NCBI GenBank assembly: GCA_021785255.1
Contig: JAJYGA010000080.1
Coordinates: 1 to 34,438, forward strand
Direction: 5' to 3'
DNA: 34,438 bases
Origin: Actinomycetes bacterium
GTDB taxonomy: Bacteria; Actinomycetota; Acidimicrobiia; Acidimicrobiales; Acidimicrobiaceae
Positions within the stretch are counted from its first letter, which is position 1. Each line of letters starts with the position of its first letter. Positions 1-8,334 of this stretch are shown here, piece after piece. The notes beneath the pieces were generated by a model. It was not told the origin of the DNA, ran no database searches, and saw only the letters and a list, made by a program, of their open reading frames with translations. The position numbers and the translations under genes are program-made.

Positions 1-2
1 CG

Positions 3-140
3 TGGAGGAAAACGTTTGGGGTGAGTGACCTGGTTGGGGTTTCCTGGCGGGATGCCAATAAGAAAAACAACAACAATCAGAGAGGAAATTCCAATACCAT
101 GACACCTCTCGACTTCTTGGATAAGCCACCTACGCGGTAA
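3..140 (+). CDS. C-terminal fragment of an unknown protein (truncated by window edge)
   Basis: An open frame enters from the left edge and ends at TAA 138-140, giving about 45 residues. The tail is hydrophilic and Asn/Lys-rich (a run KKNNNN near the middle) and ends in LDFLDKPPTR. It contains no recognisable domain. It reads like the disordered C-terminus of a gene whose body lies outside the window. Two small hairpins follow the stop (stems CCACC/GGTGG at 155-167 and CAGGTC/GACCTG at 170-190), which suits the end of a transcript, although no T-run follows. The frame could also be open by chance. Confidence 0.35.
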   Translation, partial: WRKTFGVSDLVGVSWRDANKKNNNNQRGNSNTMTPLDFLDKPPTR

Positions 141-335
141 CTGTGCTATCATGACCACCACGGGTGGCTCAGGTCGGTTTGAAAGACCTGAATAGTTGCT
201 AAGCCTAACCCCCTCAGTACCTTCCACTGCGCCTCACCGAGTACACAACTGCTATCCACAACCTTACATTGCATGCATAGATTGTGTAATATAAAAGTCG
301 AGTTCGAGAGAGTTCGGTTGTATCAAGTTTTGCCC
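141..335. other. Non-coding stretch before the lectin gene
   Basis: I see no gene here. Two short hairpins lie at 155-167 and 170-190. A TAATAT hexamer at 287-292 could be a -10 box for the lectin gene downstream, but no good -35 hexamer lies 16-18 nt before it. The repeated word GAGTTCG occurs twice near 303-316. There is nothing else I can support. Confidence 0.4.
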
Positions 336-438
336 ATGGGGGTATGTGAGATGAAGTTCGTTAGAGGATATCTTTTAGAGGACAGTACCTTGCCTGGCTC
401 TCCTAGTTGCTTTATCTCTTAGTTCTACTACGACTCAG

Positions 439-1128
439 ATGTCTCTTTCGGTCTCTGTGGCTCCAAAGCTTGTTGTAGGTGGAGGCGGGTGTGGAGGATC
501 GACTCTTTCACCAGGGGTTGGTCTAGCTGAAGGAGGATATCTCTGTTCATTTTCTAACGGATTCACCTTTATCATGCAAGGCGACGGAGATCTAGTCGAG
601 TACAACTCCCAAGGACAAGCACTTTGGGCTAGCGATACCGCGGGAGAGCCCAGAAACTATGTTGTTATGCAAAGCGACGGGAACTTAGTGATCTACTCAT
701 CTTCTGGACAAGCTCGTTGGGCCAGTGGAACATATGGAATCGGTGGGGGTTCTGCCTATCTATCTTTACAAAGTGACTCAAATGTAGTCATATATGATGA
801 CTCCTCTGGCGCGATCTGGGCTGTTAGGTGGTTTTCTCCTCAGTCCTATGCCCAAGAGATCATGTTTCACTTTGGGTGGAGTTCTTCTCAGTGGACATAT
901 CTCTATCAACTGTGGCAAGATGAGAGTAACTGGCGATGGAACGTCTGTTACGGAGGTGGGACTTATCCAAACTGTAACTACGAAAGTTCTGCATATGGAA
1001 TTCCCCAGGCTAATCCTGGATCTAAGATGGAATCTGTAGCTCCTGACTGGACCACTGATCCATTTACCCAAGTGCCCTGGGGAGAACAATACATACATAG
1101 TGCATATGGGGATCACAAAATGCGTTGA
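439..1128 (+). CDS. Secreted bulb-type lectin / transglycosylase-like protein, probably frame-shifted at both ends
   Basis: The N-terminal half is a bulb-type (B-lectin) mannose-binding domain. Its three copies of the QxDxNxVxY signature are at residues 47-55 (QGDGDLVEY), 78-86 (QSDGNLVIY) and 111-119 (QSDSNVVIY). The C-terminal half (about 137-229) resembles the small actinobacterial transglycosylase/APF-type wall hydrolase domain: LWQDESNW with candidate catalytic Glu152, then AYGIPQ and PGSKM. The role would be binding or remodelling of cell-wall glycan outside the cell. ATG 439 has no ribosome-binding site and no signal peptide. The same frame upstream (388-438) does encode a signal-like stretch, LALLVALSLSS, but has no start codon after TAG 376. 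The plausible starts ATG 336/351 lie in another frame. The protein also stops abruptly where family members continue. Re-reading one base in the A-run 1117-1120 would add about 25 residues, to TAA 1194-1196. Either this is a decaying gene or the sequence contains indel errors. The domain call is firm for the lectin and moderate for the hydrolase. Confidence 0.7.
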   Translation: MSLSVSVAPKLVVGGGGCGGSTLSPGVGLAEGGYLCSFSNGFTFIMQGDGDLVEYNSQGQALWASDTAGEPRNYVVMQSDGNLVIYSSSGQARWASGTYGIGGGSAYLSLQSDSNVVIYDDSSGAIWAVRWFSPQSYAQEIMFHFGWSSSQWTYLYQLWQDESNWRWNVCYGGGTYPNCNYESSAYGIPQANPGSKMESVAPDWTTDPFTQVPWGEQYIHSAYGDHKMR

Positions 1129-1268
1129 ATCATGCGACTTCTGGATGTCCCAATGGTAGCGATTGTCATCGATATGGTGAAGGGACGATCTCCTAATAGC
1201 TGAGCCTGTCTTTTCTTTTTCGAGAATTTATATACCTATTATGAAGTCGAAATATGGAGGTAAATAAG

Positions 1269-1925
1269 GTGAGATCAGTTGCCGCGAAGGCGAGCGTCGG
1301 GTTGTTGTTGGGCACTTCTCCAATAGCCCTCGTGGCTTGCGGTGTTTCGACCGTACAACCCGCTGTGCCTTCGACTAGCGTTTCCGAGTCTGTTTCGTCA
1401 GGGGCTGCGTTCAAGGGAGTGAACTGGAATACTCTAAGTTACCCAGTGTATCGTGGGGGACTTTTTGGACCACTGCATACGACCGTGTTGGCGCCTTTGT
1501 ATCTGGACGTGGGGAAAACTCATCTTGCAATCATCAGTTACTACCTAAGTAACCTCGCAAGTGTGAAGCCAGGTAGTGTGGCCGTCTATAAGGACAATGG
1601 AACGCTCCACCCAAGACTATTGGAGCTGCTTGTTCAGGGTGATTACGGGACCAAGGTGCCAAGTAATGTTACAGTAGCGATCTCGCCATCCAATGTAACT
1701 CCAAGGCCGGCGAATCCATTCGAACTATTGACTCCAGGTGTCAAGGTTCTTCCACCAAACGGACTTGAGGTATGCACGACCGCACCCGTTGGCCAGGGAG
1801 CGATTGCCTTGGATAAAACCACTGACTACCGCTTTCTCTTCAAGCTAGTGGATGGTCGATTTAGCCTTTCAAAAGTTCAGCACGCTGTTGCGGGTACTGC
1901 TTTGGCGATTAAGTATCACTGCTAG
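1269..1925 (+). CDS. Orphan lipoprotein of unknown function
   Basis: I do not recognise this protein. The start chosen is GTG 1269, because a strong GGAGG at 1256-1260 sits 8 nt before it; the upstream in-frame ATG 1254 overlaps that site. The N-terminus is a lipoprotein signal: basic start, hydrophobic core VGLLLGTSPIA and lipobox LVAC with Cys24. The mature protein should therefore be lipid-anchored on the outer face of the membrane. A Ser/Thr/Val-rich linker (about 28-45) follows, then a globular domain of about 165 residues with two further Cys (one is the last residue) that could form a disulfide. The gene is alone between two non-coding stretches, so context gives no function. Confidence 0.75.
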   Translation: MRSVAAKASVGLLLGTSPIALVACGVSTVQPAVPSTSVSESVSSGAAFKGVNWNTLSYPVYRGGLFGPLHTTVLAPLYLDVGKTHLAIISYYLSNLASVKPGSVAVYKDNGTLHPRLLELLVQGDYGTKVPSNVTVAISPSNVTPRPANPFELLTPGVKVLPPNGLEVCTTAPVGQGAIALDKTTDYRFLFKLVDGRFSLSKVQHAVAGTALAIKYHC

Positions 1926-2255
1926 TTGCGCAGACATCAGCACTGGAAAGATCGTGACAACAATCTGAGTTGTTTCCCTCTGAGATAGAGTCCCTCGTTT
2001 AAAGTATCTACTGCGCGGTGAGTTTGCTTAGACGGAGTTGTACGCGTTTAAATATTGCGTCCTTGGCAGACTCGAACCTATGCACCTGGTGAGCATTCCA
2101 GAACTCTTTGGTAGTGATTCCCGTAATTCTTTATCAGTCCCGTGACCTTAGAACTCTCAATTTTGGCGCGAAGTTTCTTCTTGTTGTTCCCATAATGACA
2201 TCCTTTCGCCTATATTGGATGATCGGCGTATTGGGGCCACTAAATCCGGGTAGTC
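1926..2255. other. Non-coding stretch between lipoprotein gene and paaR
   Basis: This 330-nt stretch lies between the converging ends of the lipoprotein gene and the paa operon. I see no convincing open frame and no RNA gene. The only structure is a short AACAA/TTGTT hairpin with a 6-nt loop at about 1959-1974. It is too weak to call a terminator. Confidence 0.4.
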
Positions 2256-2900
2256 TCACAGAAACTTAGGCAAGAGACTGACAGAGTCATCTTGACCCGA
2301 GAGAGCTCCGATGAAGAGGTACTTTATCAACAAACCCACCTCTTCGAAACTCAACGTGCCCTTTGGATCGAGCCATGTAAAGGTCCAGTTCATCATTCCA
2401 AACAAAAGCATTGTCAGTGCACGCATTACGGCAGGTCTTGTCTCTAGAGCATCGTCTTTTGCGAGAGTTATCAGTGTGGTGAAGTGGTCGACTATTTTGC
2501 GTTCCGCTGAACGGATTAGTTCGCTTTTTTCTGGCGGAAGGAACTTGAGATCCTGTACTAAAACGGAGTGACAGTTCGAAGATGTCTCGTACTCTCGCAT
2601 AAATTCGCTAATTAAATACCCCAACTCTTCAGAGGAGTTGGAGAACGGCATTGTCTTTGATTCGTTCACAATATATAGCAACCTTTGTACGTGTCCATTA
2701 GCTATGTCAAATAAGATCTCCGCCTTATCTCGGTAGTAGTGATATATGAGGGACTTAGATACTTCACAGGACTTCGCAATAGATGCCAGTGAAGTTGTTG
2801 GATAGCTACAGTTTGCAAATAAAGCAGCCGCTGTATTTTTGATGCGTTCTCGAGTCGTCTCTGTAGGCGAAAGTGCAGCTAAAGAAAGATTATCTGACAT
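2256..2900 (-). CDS. paaR: TetR-family repressor, probable PaaR of the phenylacetate operon
   Basis: A 214-residue TetR/AcrR-type regulator. The N-terminal helix-turn-helix spans about residues 18-64 (TRERIKNTAAALF, then SLASIAKSCEVSKSLIYHYYRDK). The rest is a helical ligand-binding and dimerisation domain. It is the last gene of the paa operon, and its ATG start lies 11 nt inside paaE, so the two are translationally coupled. By family knowledge, TetR-type PaaR proteins repress paa genes and are released by phenylacetyl-CoA. The likely binding site here is the palindrome at 10751-10776. Because the repressor is made from the operon it controls, negative autoregulation is expected. The specific PaaR name rests on context plus family. 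Confidence 0.85.
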   Translation of the reverse strand: MSDNLSLAALSPTETTRERIKNTAAALFANCSYPTTSLASIAKSCEVSKSLIYHYYRDKAEILFDIANGHVQRLLYIVNESKTMPFSNSSEELGYLISEFMREYETSSNCHSVLVQDLKFLPPEKSELIRSAERKIVDHFTTLITLAKDDALETRPAVMRALTMLLFGMMNWTFTWLDPKGTLSFEEVGLLIKYLFIGALSGQDDSVSLLPKFL

Positions 2901-3963
2901 CGTAATTTACAGTGACGGTACTTGCGGAAGGTATCGACTGACATGTGAGGATATAGCCTTGTTTTACGTCCGTTTTAGTGAGGGCGAAGTTGTTCGACAT
3001 GGTAACATCTCCTTCCAACAAAATAGCTTTACAGGTAGAACATACTCCACCTTTGCAAGAGTAGGGGAGGTCAAGGCCGTATTCAATGCCTGCATCAAGG
3101 ATAGATCTCGAATCATCCTTGAAGACAACGCTATGTTCAAGACCGTCGAAGATGATCTTAAGGCGAGCGCCTTCGATTCTTTCGATACGATTAGAGCGTG
3201 TGGTTCGTGTCTCCTCATTGTTGGGCATCCCGAACCGCTCGTATTTAATCGAGTCCTCGTCGACTCCCAGAGAAATAAGAGCCTTCGTGATGGTCTCTAT
3301 CATGTCGAATGGTCCACAGATCAATATGGTTTCGAAGTTTTTCAAGGAGCCTACCAAACCTTCAACGGCAATTAGCTTGTCGGCGTCAACTCGTCCGTTG
3401 TGCACATCCACGTCAGATCTTTGCCTTGAAAACGTTGGAAGGAATATAAAGCGGTTCAGGTATTTATCTTTTAGTTCCAGAACGTCGTCGTGAAACATGA
3501 CATGCTTTATATCTCTATTTCCATACAATAAAACCGCTGTTGTATGAGGTACGTCTCTCAGGTACTGCTTGATCATCGAGATTATTGGTGTGATTCCGCT
3601 TCCAGAAGCAATGGCAAGAATCGGACCTCGAGAAACGTAGGTATCAAGATAGAATTCTCCCTCTGGTGTCATCACCTCTATCTCGTCACCTACTCTTAGA
3701 CTGTGAAAAATCCAGTTAGAGAAGATCCCGCCTCGTACGCGTTTTACACCTATGCTTATCGTATTTTCAAAAGGTGCTGAACAGATGGAGTAACTTCTCC
3801 TGTATTCAACTTCATCTATCCATGCTCGGAGATTCAAGTGTTGACCTGGACGAAAGGTATATTCGCTCCTAAGGCTTTCGGCAATTTCAAATGTAATTGA
3901 TAGAGAATCCGAAGTCAACGGCTCAATCGAAGAGACCTTTAAAGGATGAAACTTTGGTGTCAA
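2890..3963 (-). CDS. paaE: Phenylacetyl-CoA 1,2-epoxidase, reductase subunit PaaE
   Basis: A 357-residue FAD/2Fe-2S oxidoreductase that passes electrons from NAD(P)H to the PaaA di-iron site. Domains in order: an FAD-binding barrel with RSYS at 57-60; an NAD(P)H-binding domain with GSGITP at 121-126 and ICGPFDM at 215-221; and a C-terminal plant-type ferredoxin domain with cluster ligands Cys303, Cys308, Cys311 and Cys341. The length matches the family. The start is TTG at 3963, one base after the paaD stop, which suits the usual N-terminus (xPKFHPLxV). The gene overlaps paaR by 11 nt. Confidence 0.96.
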   Translation of the reverse strand: MTPKFHPLKVSSIEPLTSDSLSITFEIAESLRSEYTFRPGQHLNLRAWIDEVEYRRSYSICSAPFENTISIGVKRVRGGIFSNWIFHSLRVGDEIEVMTPEGEFYLDTYVSRGPILAIASGSGITPIISMIKQYLRDVPHTTAVLLYGNRDIKHVMFHDDVLELKDKYLNRFIFLPTFSRQRSDVDVHNGRVDADKLIAVEGLVGSLKNFETILICGPFDMIETITKALISLGVDEDSIKYERFGMPNNEETRTTRSNRIERIEGARLKIIFDGLEHSVVFKDDSRSILDAGIEYGLDLPYSCKGGVCSTCKAILLEGDVTMSNNFALTKTDVKQGYILTCQSIPSASTVTVNYDVR

Positions 3964-3964
3964 C

Positions 3965-4480
3965 TTAGAGATCCTTCATATATTCAAATGTTTCAAGGCA
4001 GTTATCACACCGATAAAGTGCCTTACAACTTGTCGTACCAAAACGTGACAGTTCTGTCGTGTTGGTGGTTTCGCACCTCGGACACTTTACGGCGTTGAGA
4101 TGAGGTGTTCTTCTCTTGGATATTGGTATTTTGGTCTCGACTTTGTTGTCGCAAGGAGCGGCGACCCCAGATGTTGTCAGTTTTGTTCGAGCTGATGCTG
4201 TTAACCATCTTGTAGTCCAAGGTGGGAAGAGTACTTTATTAACCGTAACTTTAATTTCTGGCCCAACAGCGTTCCGGATGACGTTTTCAACCTCTTGGAA
4301 AATCAGTTCTGTAGCTGGGCAACCGGAGTAGGTGGGGGTAATACTGACCGTTATTGATTGGTCATTTACGTCGATGTCCCTCACCATCGCCAGGTCAACG
4401 ATAGAAACGATTGGGAGTTCTGGGTCTGGTATCTCCTCGAGGAGTTTAAGGATGTCGTACTTTGTCAGGGTATTCACCAC
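3965..4480 (-). CDS. paaD: Phenylacetyl-CoA epoxidase maturation subunit PaaD
   Basis: A 171-residue protein with an N-terminal MIP18/DUF59 domain (about 1-95, IPDPELPIVSIVDLAMVRDI and YSGCPATELI) and a C-terminal zinc-ribbon-like part. That part has Cys pairs CPRC (about 134-137) and CDNC (about 158-161). PaaD is needed for assembly of the epoxidase Fe sites rather than for catalysis. The 5' end has two consecutive GTG codons, 4480 and 4477. The second gives a GTGA overlap with the paaC stop and better spacing (6 nt) from GGAGG, so translation may begin at 4477. Confidence 0.94.
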   Translation of the reverse strand: MVNTLTKYDILKLLEEIPDPELPIVSIVDLAMVRDIDVNDQSITVSITPTYSGCPATELIFQEVENVIRNAVGPEIKVTVNKVLFPPWTTRWLTASARTKLTTSGVAAPCDNKVETKIPISKRRTPHLNAVKCPRCETTNTTELSRFGTTSCKALYRCDNCLETFEYMKDL

Positions 4481-5247
4481 CGACCTCCGGGATAGCTCCT
4501 TTGAAGATACTGCATTTCAGCCAGGATGTGTCCGAGGTGTTCACTGTGCACTCCGTACTTGCCAGTGGACATAAAATCAGAATCTGAAGGTAGATCAATA
4601 CCTGCTTCTGTGAAAACGTCTTCGATGGCGTTTACCCAATCGGCTTGAAGTTTTCCCGTATTGATATGAAGTAACCCCTCTAGATTTGAGAGAGTACGAT
4701 CGTTTCCAAAAAATTCAGCCGTATAAGGCCAGAGGTAATCTATAGATTTCAATATCTTTTGTCTTGAGACATCGGTGCCGTCACCTAGCCTGACGAACCA
4801 ACGTGAGAAGTGCTCGATATGGTAGTCAGTTTCTTTTAAGCTTTTAGCCGCAATATCTCTAAGTGTCGAGTCCTCGCCATCGAGTAAGGATACCCAGAGG
4901 CATTGCGAAAATGTGGAGAATAAGAAGGACTTTGTACAACTTTGTGCGAAGTCGCCGTTGGGTAGCTCTGCTATGGTGTAGTTCAGGTATTGGTGAGGAT
5001 CTCTTAGGAATGCGAGTTGGTCCTCGTCTTTGCGACAACCGTCCAAGTCAACAGCATAACTGAAGAGGTGACGTGCTTGGCCCAACAGGTCGAGTGCAAC
5101 GTTGGTTAATGCAATATCTTCTTCCAGCGTAGGTGCGATGCCACACCACTGCGACATTCGTTGAGAAGCGATAAGTGCGCTGTCAGCCAGTCGTATAGTA
5201 AGACTGAACAAGTAGGAACTCTTTGACGTATCTGTAATGGTGGTCAT
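4474..5247 (-). CDS. paaC: Phenylacetyl-CoA epoxidase structural subunit PaaC
   Basis: A 257-residue ferritin-like protein, the catalytically silent partner that pairs with PaaA. Diagnostic stretches are the MSQWCGIAPTLEEDIALTN region, ALDLLGQARHLFSYA, the AELPNGDFAQ motif, the FSRWFVRLGDGTDVS segment and the C-terminal SEHLGHILAEMQYLQRSYPG. Length and motif order agree with Escherichia coli PaaC. The ATG start at 5247 overlaps the paaB stop codon (ATGA), so the two are translationally coupled. Confidence 0.96.
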   Translation of the reverse strand: MTTITDTSKSSYLFSLTIRLADSALIASQRMSQWCGIAPTLEEDIALTNVALDLLGQARHLFSYAVDLDGCRKDEDQLAFLRDPHQYLNYTIAELPNGDFAQSCTKSFLFSTFSQCLWVSLLDGEDSTLRDIAAKSLKETDYHIEHFSRWFVRLGDGTDVSRQKILKSIDYLWPYTAEFFGNDRTLSNLEGLLHINTGKLQADWVNAIEDVFTEAGIDLPSDSDFMSTGKYGVHSEHLGHILAEMQYLQRSYPGGRW

Positions 5248-5546
5248 ATGTTCTGCACACCTTCTGGTAAGTTGTAAAAGGTTGGATGTCGATATATCTT
5301 GTCTTTCATTGGTTCAAAGAGCATCTCCTTGTCTGCGGGATCAGAGGCTGTGATGGACTCTGACGGGACTACCCAGATGCTGACACCTTCGTTTCTCCTG
5401 ACGTACACATCTCGAGCATTTGTGATGGCCATCTCTGCATCAGCAGCGTGCAATGATCCAACGTGACGGTGTTCCAATCCGTTCGCACTCCTAATGAAGA
5501 CTTCAAATAGTGGCATCTCCATCACATCTAAAGAGTTATCTTTCAT
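5244..5546 (-). CDS. paaB: Phenylacetyl-CoA epoxidase subunit PaaB
   Basis: A 100-residue protein of the PaaB family: PLFEVFIRSANGLEHRHVGS, then the stretch ALHAADxEMAITNARDVYVRR-type region and WVVPSESI. In the epoxidase PaaB bridges PaaAC heterodimers and is needed for activity. It starts 7 nt after the paaA stop and ends in an ATGA overlap with paaC. The length is normal for the family. Confidence 0.95.
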   Translation of the reverse strand: MKDNSLDVMEMPLFEVFIRSANGLEHRHVGSLHAADAEMAITNARDVYVRRNEGVSIWVVPSESITASDPADKEMLFEPMKDKIYRHPTFYNLPEGVQNI

Positions 5547-5553
5547 AGTTGAA

Positions 5554-6531
5554 TCACCTACCTTTTGACTTCATTGCGTGTGCCATTGCTGCTTCACGGA
5601 CCCACGCTCCTTCTTCCCAGGCCTTTTTCTTGACCCCTATGCGGTCTTTATTGCAGGGTCCACTCCCTGATACAACGCGCCAGAACTCGTTCCAGTCAAT
5701 CTTTCCGAAATCATAGTGTTCACGGGTTTCGTTCCATTTGAGTTGCGGATCTGGCAGCGTCACCCCTAACGTCTCAGCCTGAGGAACGGTAACGTCAATG
5801 AAGGTCTGCCTGAGCTCGTCATTTGTCTTCTTCTTGATTCCCCAAGCTTTCGACTCTTCGGAGTGTATGGAGTCGCTATCTTCAGGTCCAAACATCATGA
5901 GAGCGGGCCACCACCAGCGATCTACCGCGTCTTGGACCATGTCTTTTTGTTTTTGGGTACCTTGCATCATCTCATTTAGAAGATCGAAACCTTGACGCTG
6001 GTGAAATGACTCTTCTTTGCATATTCGGACCATTGCCCTAGCGTAAGGGCCATAAGAACACTGAGTCAAGGGTATCTGGTTCATAATTGCAGCACCATCG
6101 ACGAGCCATCCAATTACGCCAACATCCGCCCAGTTCAAGGTCGGATAGTTAAAGATCGACGAGTACTTAGCTCTTCCTTGTAGGAGGTCCTCGTAAAGCG
6201 CATCCCTGGACACTCCTAGGGTCTCTGTAGCGCTATAGAGATAGAGGCCATGACCTGCTTCGTCTTGTACCTTAGCAAGAAGAATGCTCTTACGTTTTAA
6301 AGTTGGTGCTCGAAGAATCCAATTGCCCTCAGGAAGCATACCTACTACTTCAGAGTGGGCGTGCTGGCTCATCTGTCTTATCAATGTTTTGCGATAGCGT
6401 TCGGGCATATCGTCTCGCGGCTCCACTACGTAGCCTTCTGAGATCCGCTTTTTCAACTCAAGCTCTCGTTTATCACTTACTTCTTTGGGGTCATTTGCAA
6501 GCGGATCTGTGTCCAGTGACTGTGTGTACAT
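5554..6531 (-). CDS. paaA: Phenylacetyl-CoA epoxidase catalytic subunit PaaA
   Basis: The di-iron oxygenase subunit that epoxidises the ring of phenylacetyl-CoA with O2. The frame is open to a TTG at 6549, but ATG 6531 is preceded by AAGGA at the right distance, so I start there (325 residues). Iron-site motifs are intact: HAHSEVVG (Glu61), KVQDEAGHG (Glu91, His94) and [11 protein letters not shown] (Glu173/Glu174, His177). It is about 15 residues longer than E. coli PaaA because of a hydrophilic N-terminus. It lies 28 nt downstream of paaK. Confidence 0.96.
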   Translation of the reverse strand: MYTQSLDTDPLANDPKEVSDKRELELKKRISEGYVVEPRDDMPERYRKTLIRQMSQHAHSEVVGMLPEGNWILRAPTLKRKSILLAKVQDEAGHGLYLYSATETLGVSRDALYEDLLQGRAKYSSIFNYPTLNWADVGVIGWLVDGAAIMNQIPLTQCSYGPYARAMVRICKEESFHQRQGFDLLNEMMQGTQKQKDMVQDAVDRWWWPALMMFGPEDSDSIHSEESKAWGIKKKTNDELRQTFIDVTVPQAETLGVTLPDPQLKWNETREHYDFGKIDWNEFWRVVSGSGPCNKDRIGVKKKAWEEGAWVREAAMAHAMKSKGR

Positions 6532-6559
6532 ATAGAGTCCTTTCCTCAAGCGCCAAGAG

Positions 6560-7840
6560 TTATTTTGGCCGCCTATCTAAAATTCTTTTCGCTTTGCCGA
6601 CGGCCGTCCGTTCAATGGTAAAGGGGGCTAAAACGGAGACGGTGGCTGATACTCCTAACATACTTTTTATGTGGTGGCTCAACTCCTGTTGAGCTTTGGA
6701 TCTTTCTTCGTTGTCGTCGGCGTTACCGCGAATCTCTACCTGTACTTCCAAAGTGTCAAGGGGACCCTTTTTATCAACTACCAGTAGATAGTGGGGAGCC
6801 AGTGTGGGAACTTTGGCGATCAAGTCTTCGATCTGAGTTGGAAAGACGTTCACGCCACGAATAATTAACATATCGTCGGAACGACCTTGGACTTGGCTCA
6901 TTCTCCGCATCGATGTCGATGTAGGAGGCAAGAGACGAGTGAGATCGCGGGTTCGATATCTAACCATAGGAAGAGCCTCTTTCGTCAAAGTAGTGATTAC
7001 AAGCTCTCCCTCTTCACCTTCTGTAAGTACTTCTCCGGAGATGGGGTCTATGATCTCCGGATAGAAATGATCTTCCCATATGATGGGACCGTCAAGAGTA
7101 GCACCACTTTCACTCGCCACTCCCGGACCCATGATCTCAGAGAGTCCGTAGATATCTACTCCAATCATTGAGGTTCGATCCCTAATTTCTGCCTTTATTG
7201 CACTAGCCCAAGGCTCTGCTCCAAAGATTCCGATTCGTAGAGAAAGGCGTTTTGTGTCAATGCCCTGTCTTGTCATTTCATCCAAGATCGTCAACATGTA
7301 AGAAGGAGTTACCATGATTATCGTTGGCTTAAGATCCTGAATCATTGCAACCTGTTTTTCCGTTTGACCCCCGGACATGGGTATGACCGCGCAACCTAAG
7401 GCTTCTGCTCCGTAATGTGCTCCTAAACCTCCTGTGAAAAGGCCATAACCGTATGAGACTTGAACAATATCGTGTCGAGTACCTCCTGCGATCTCTATCG
7501 ACCGAGCGACAAGTCTGGCCCAGTTTTCAATGTCGCTCTTTGTATATGCCACTACAGTAGGTTTGCCGGTTGTGCCTGACGAGGCGTGAATTCTAACCAC
7601 TTTATCTAACGGTGTGGCAATCATGCCAAATGGATAGTTGTCCCTAAGATCACTTTTTTTAGTAAATGGGAACTTTGAAATATCCTGCAAAGAAGTGAGG
7701 TCACTGGGATGAACGCCGACGGCGTCAAATGCTTTTCCATAGTATGGAACCTTGGTATATGCACGCTGAAGAGTTTGCTTCAATCTCTCTAACTGAAGCT
7801 CCTCAATCTCTGCCCGTGATGCAGTAACGATGGGTTCCAT
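6560..7840 (-). CDS. paaK: Phenylacetate-CoA ligase PaaK
   Basis: A 426-residue adenylate-forming enzyme. It makes phenylacetyl-CoA from phenylacetate, ATP and CoA, the first step of the pathway, in the cytoplasm. The phosphate-binding loop SSGTTGKPT is at 87-95, [10 protein letters not shown] at 231-240, and the hinge region RYRTRDL about 304-310. The C-terminal [20 protein letters not shown] leads into the short lid domain, with Lys416 in [10 protein letters not shown] as the likely catalytic lysine. ATG 7840 shares one base with the paaI stop (TAATG), so the two are coupled. Confidence 0.97.
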   Translation of the reverse strand: MEPIVTASRAEIEELQLERLKQTLQRAYTKVPYYGKAFDAVGVHPSDLTSLQDISKFPFTKKSDLRDNYPFGMIATPLDKVVRIHASSGTTGKPTVVAYTKSDIENWARLVARSIEIAGGTRHDIVQVSYGYGLFTGGLGAHYGAEALGCAVIPMSGGQTEKQVAMIQDLKPTIIMVTPSYMLTILDEMTRQGIDTKRLSLRIGIFGAEPWASAIKAEIRDRTSMIGVDIYGLSEIMGPGVASESGATLDGPIIWEDHFYPEIIDPISGEVLTEGEEGELVITTLTKEALPMVRYRTRDLTRLLPPTSTSMRRMSQVQGRSDDMLIIRGVNVFPTQIEDLIAKVPTLAPHYLLVVDKKGPLDTLEVQVEIRGNADDNEERSKAQQELSHHIKSMLGVSATVSVLAPFTIERTAVGKAKRILDRRPK

Positions 7841-8313
7841 TAAAGACCACCTTGATGATCGTCCTGCACAACGTATCTTCCCTCAAGTTTGTAAGACCTG
7901 CCGGTCATAAGAGCAACCACCTCGCTTTTTTGATTTACAACCTTTACTTGATATAGACCCAGTCGACTTTTCAGGCTCACCTCGTTTGCTGTCGCCACCA
8001 ACAAGTCGTCTTTTGCGGCAGAGTTCAAAAACTCTATTGCAATAGATGAGGCGACTGTCAGTTCATTCCTGGAATTACAAGCGAAACCGAAGGCGGAGTC
8101 AGACAGAGCTGCTATCACTCCACCGTGACAAAGTCCAAATCCATTTAACATTCGCTCATCGACTTTCATCTCTACGACGGCGTATCCTTCACCCACAGCG
8201 GTTACAACCATGTTGAATAACTCGGATAGGGCATCTTTAGTGATCATGTCTTGGACTACCCGTTGTGACATTGTGTCGTGTCGTTGGCCGCTATCGAATT
8301 CATTCATTGCCAT
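7840..8313 (-). CDS. paaI: Hotdog-fold acyl-CoA thioesterase PaaI
   Basis: A 157-residue hotdog thioesterase. The motif LCHGGVIAALSDSAFGFACN at about 61-80 holds the conserved HGG (63-65) and the candidate catalytic Asp72. PaaI-type enzymes hydrolyse phenylacetyl-CoA and its ring-hydroxylated derivatives, rescuing CoA when the pathway stalls. The first ~20 residues are a hydrophilic extension. Met3 is an alternative start. The gene overlaps paaK by one base. Confidence 0.93.
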   Translation of the reverse strand: MAMNEFDSGQRHDTMSQRVVQDMITKDALSELFNMVVTAVGEGYAVVEMKVDERMLNGFGLCHGGVIAALSDSAFGFACNSRNELTVASSIAIEFLNSAAKDDLLVATANEVSLKSRLGLYQVKVVNQKSEVVALMTGRSYKLEGRYVVQDDHQGGL

Positions 8314-8334
8314 CGCTTGTTCTTTCTGGTTGTC

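Noticed and set aside
1254-1268. ATG 1254 as start of the lipoprotein
   Set aside because: The GGAGG ribosome-binding site overlaps this ATG and is correctly placed for GTG 1269, which also gives a cleaner signal peptide.
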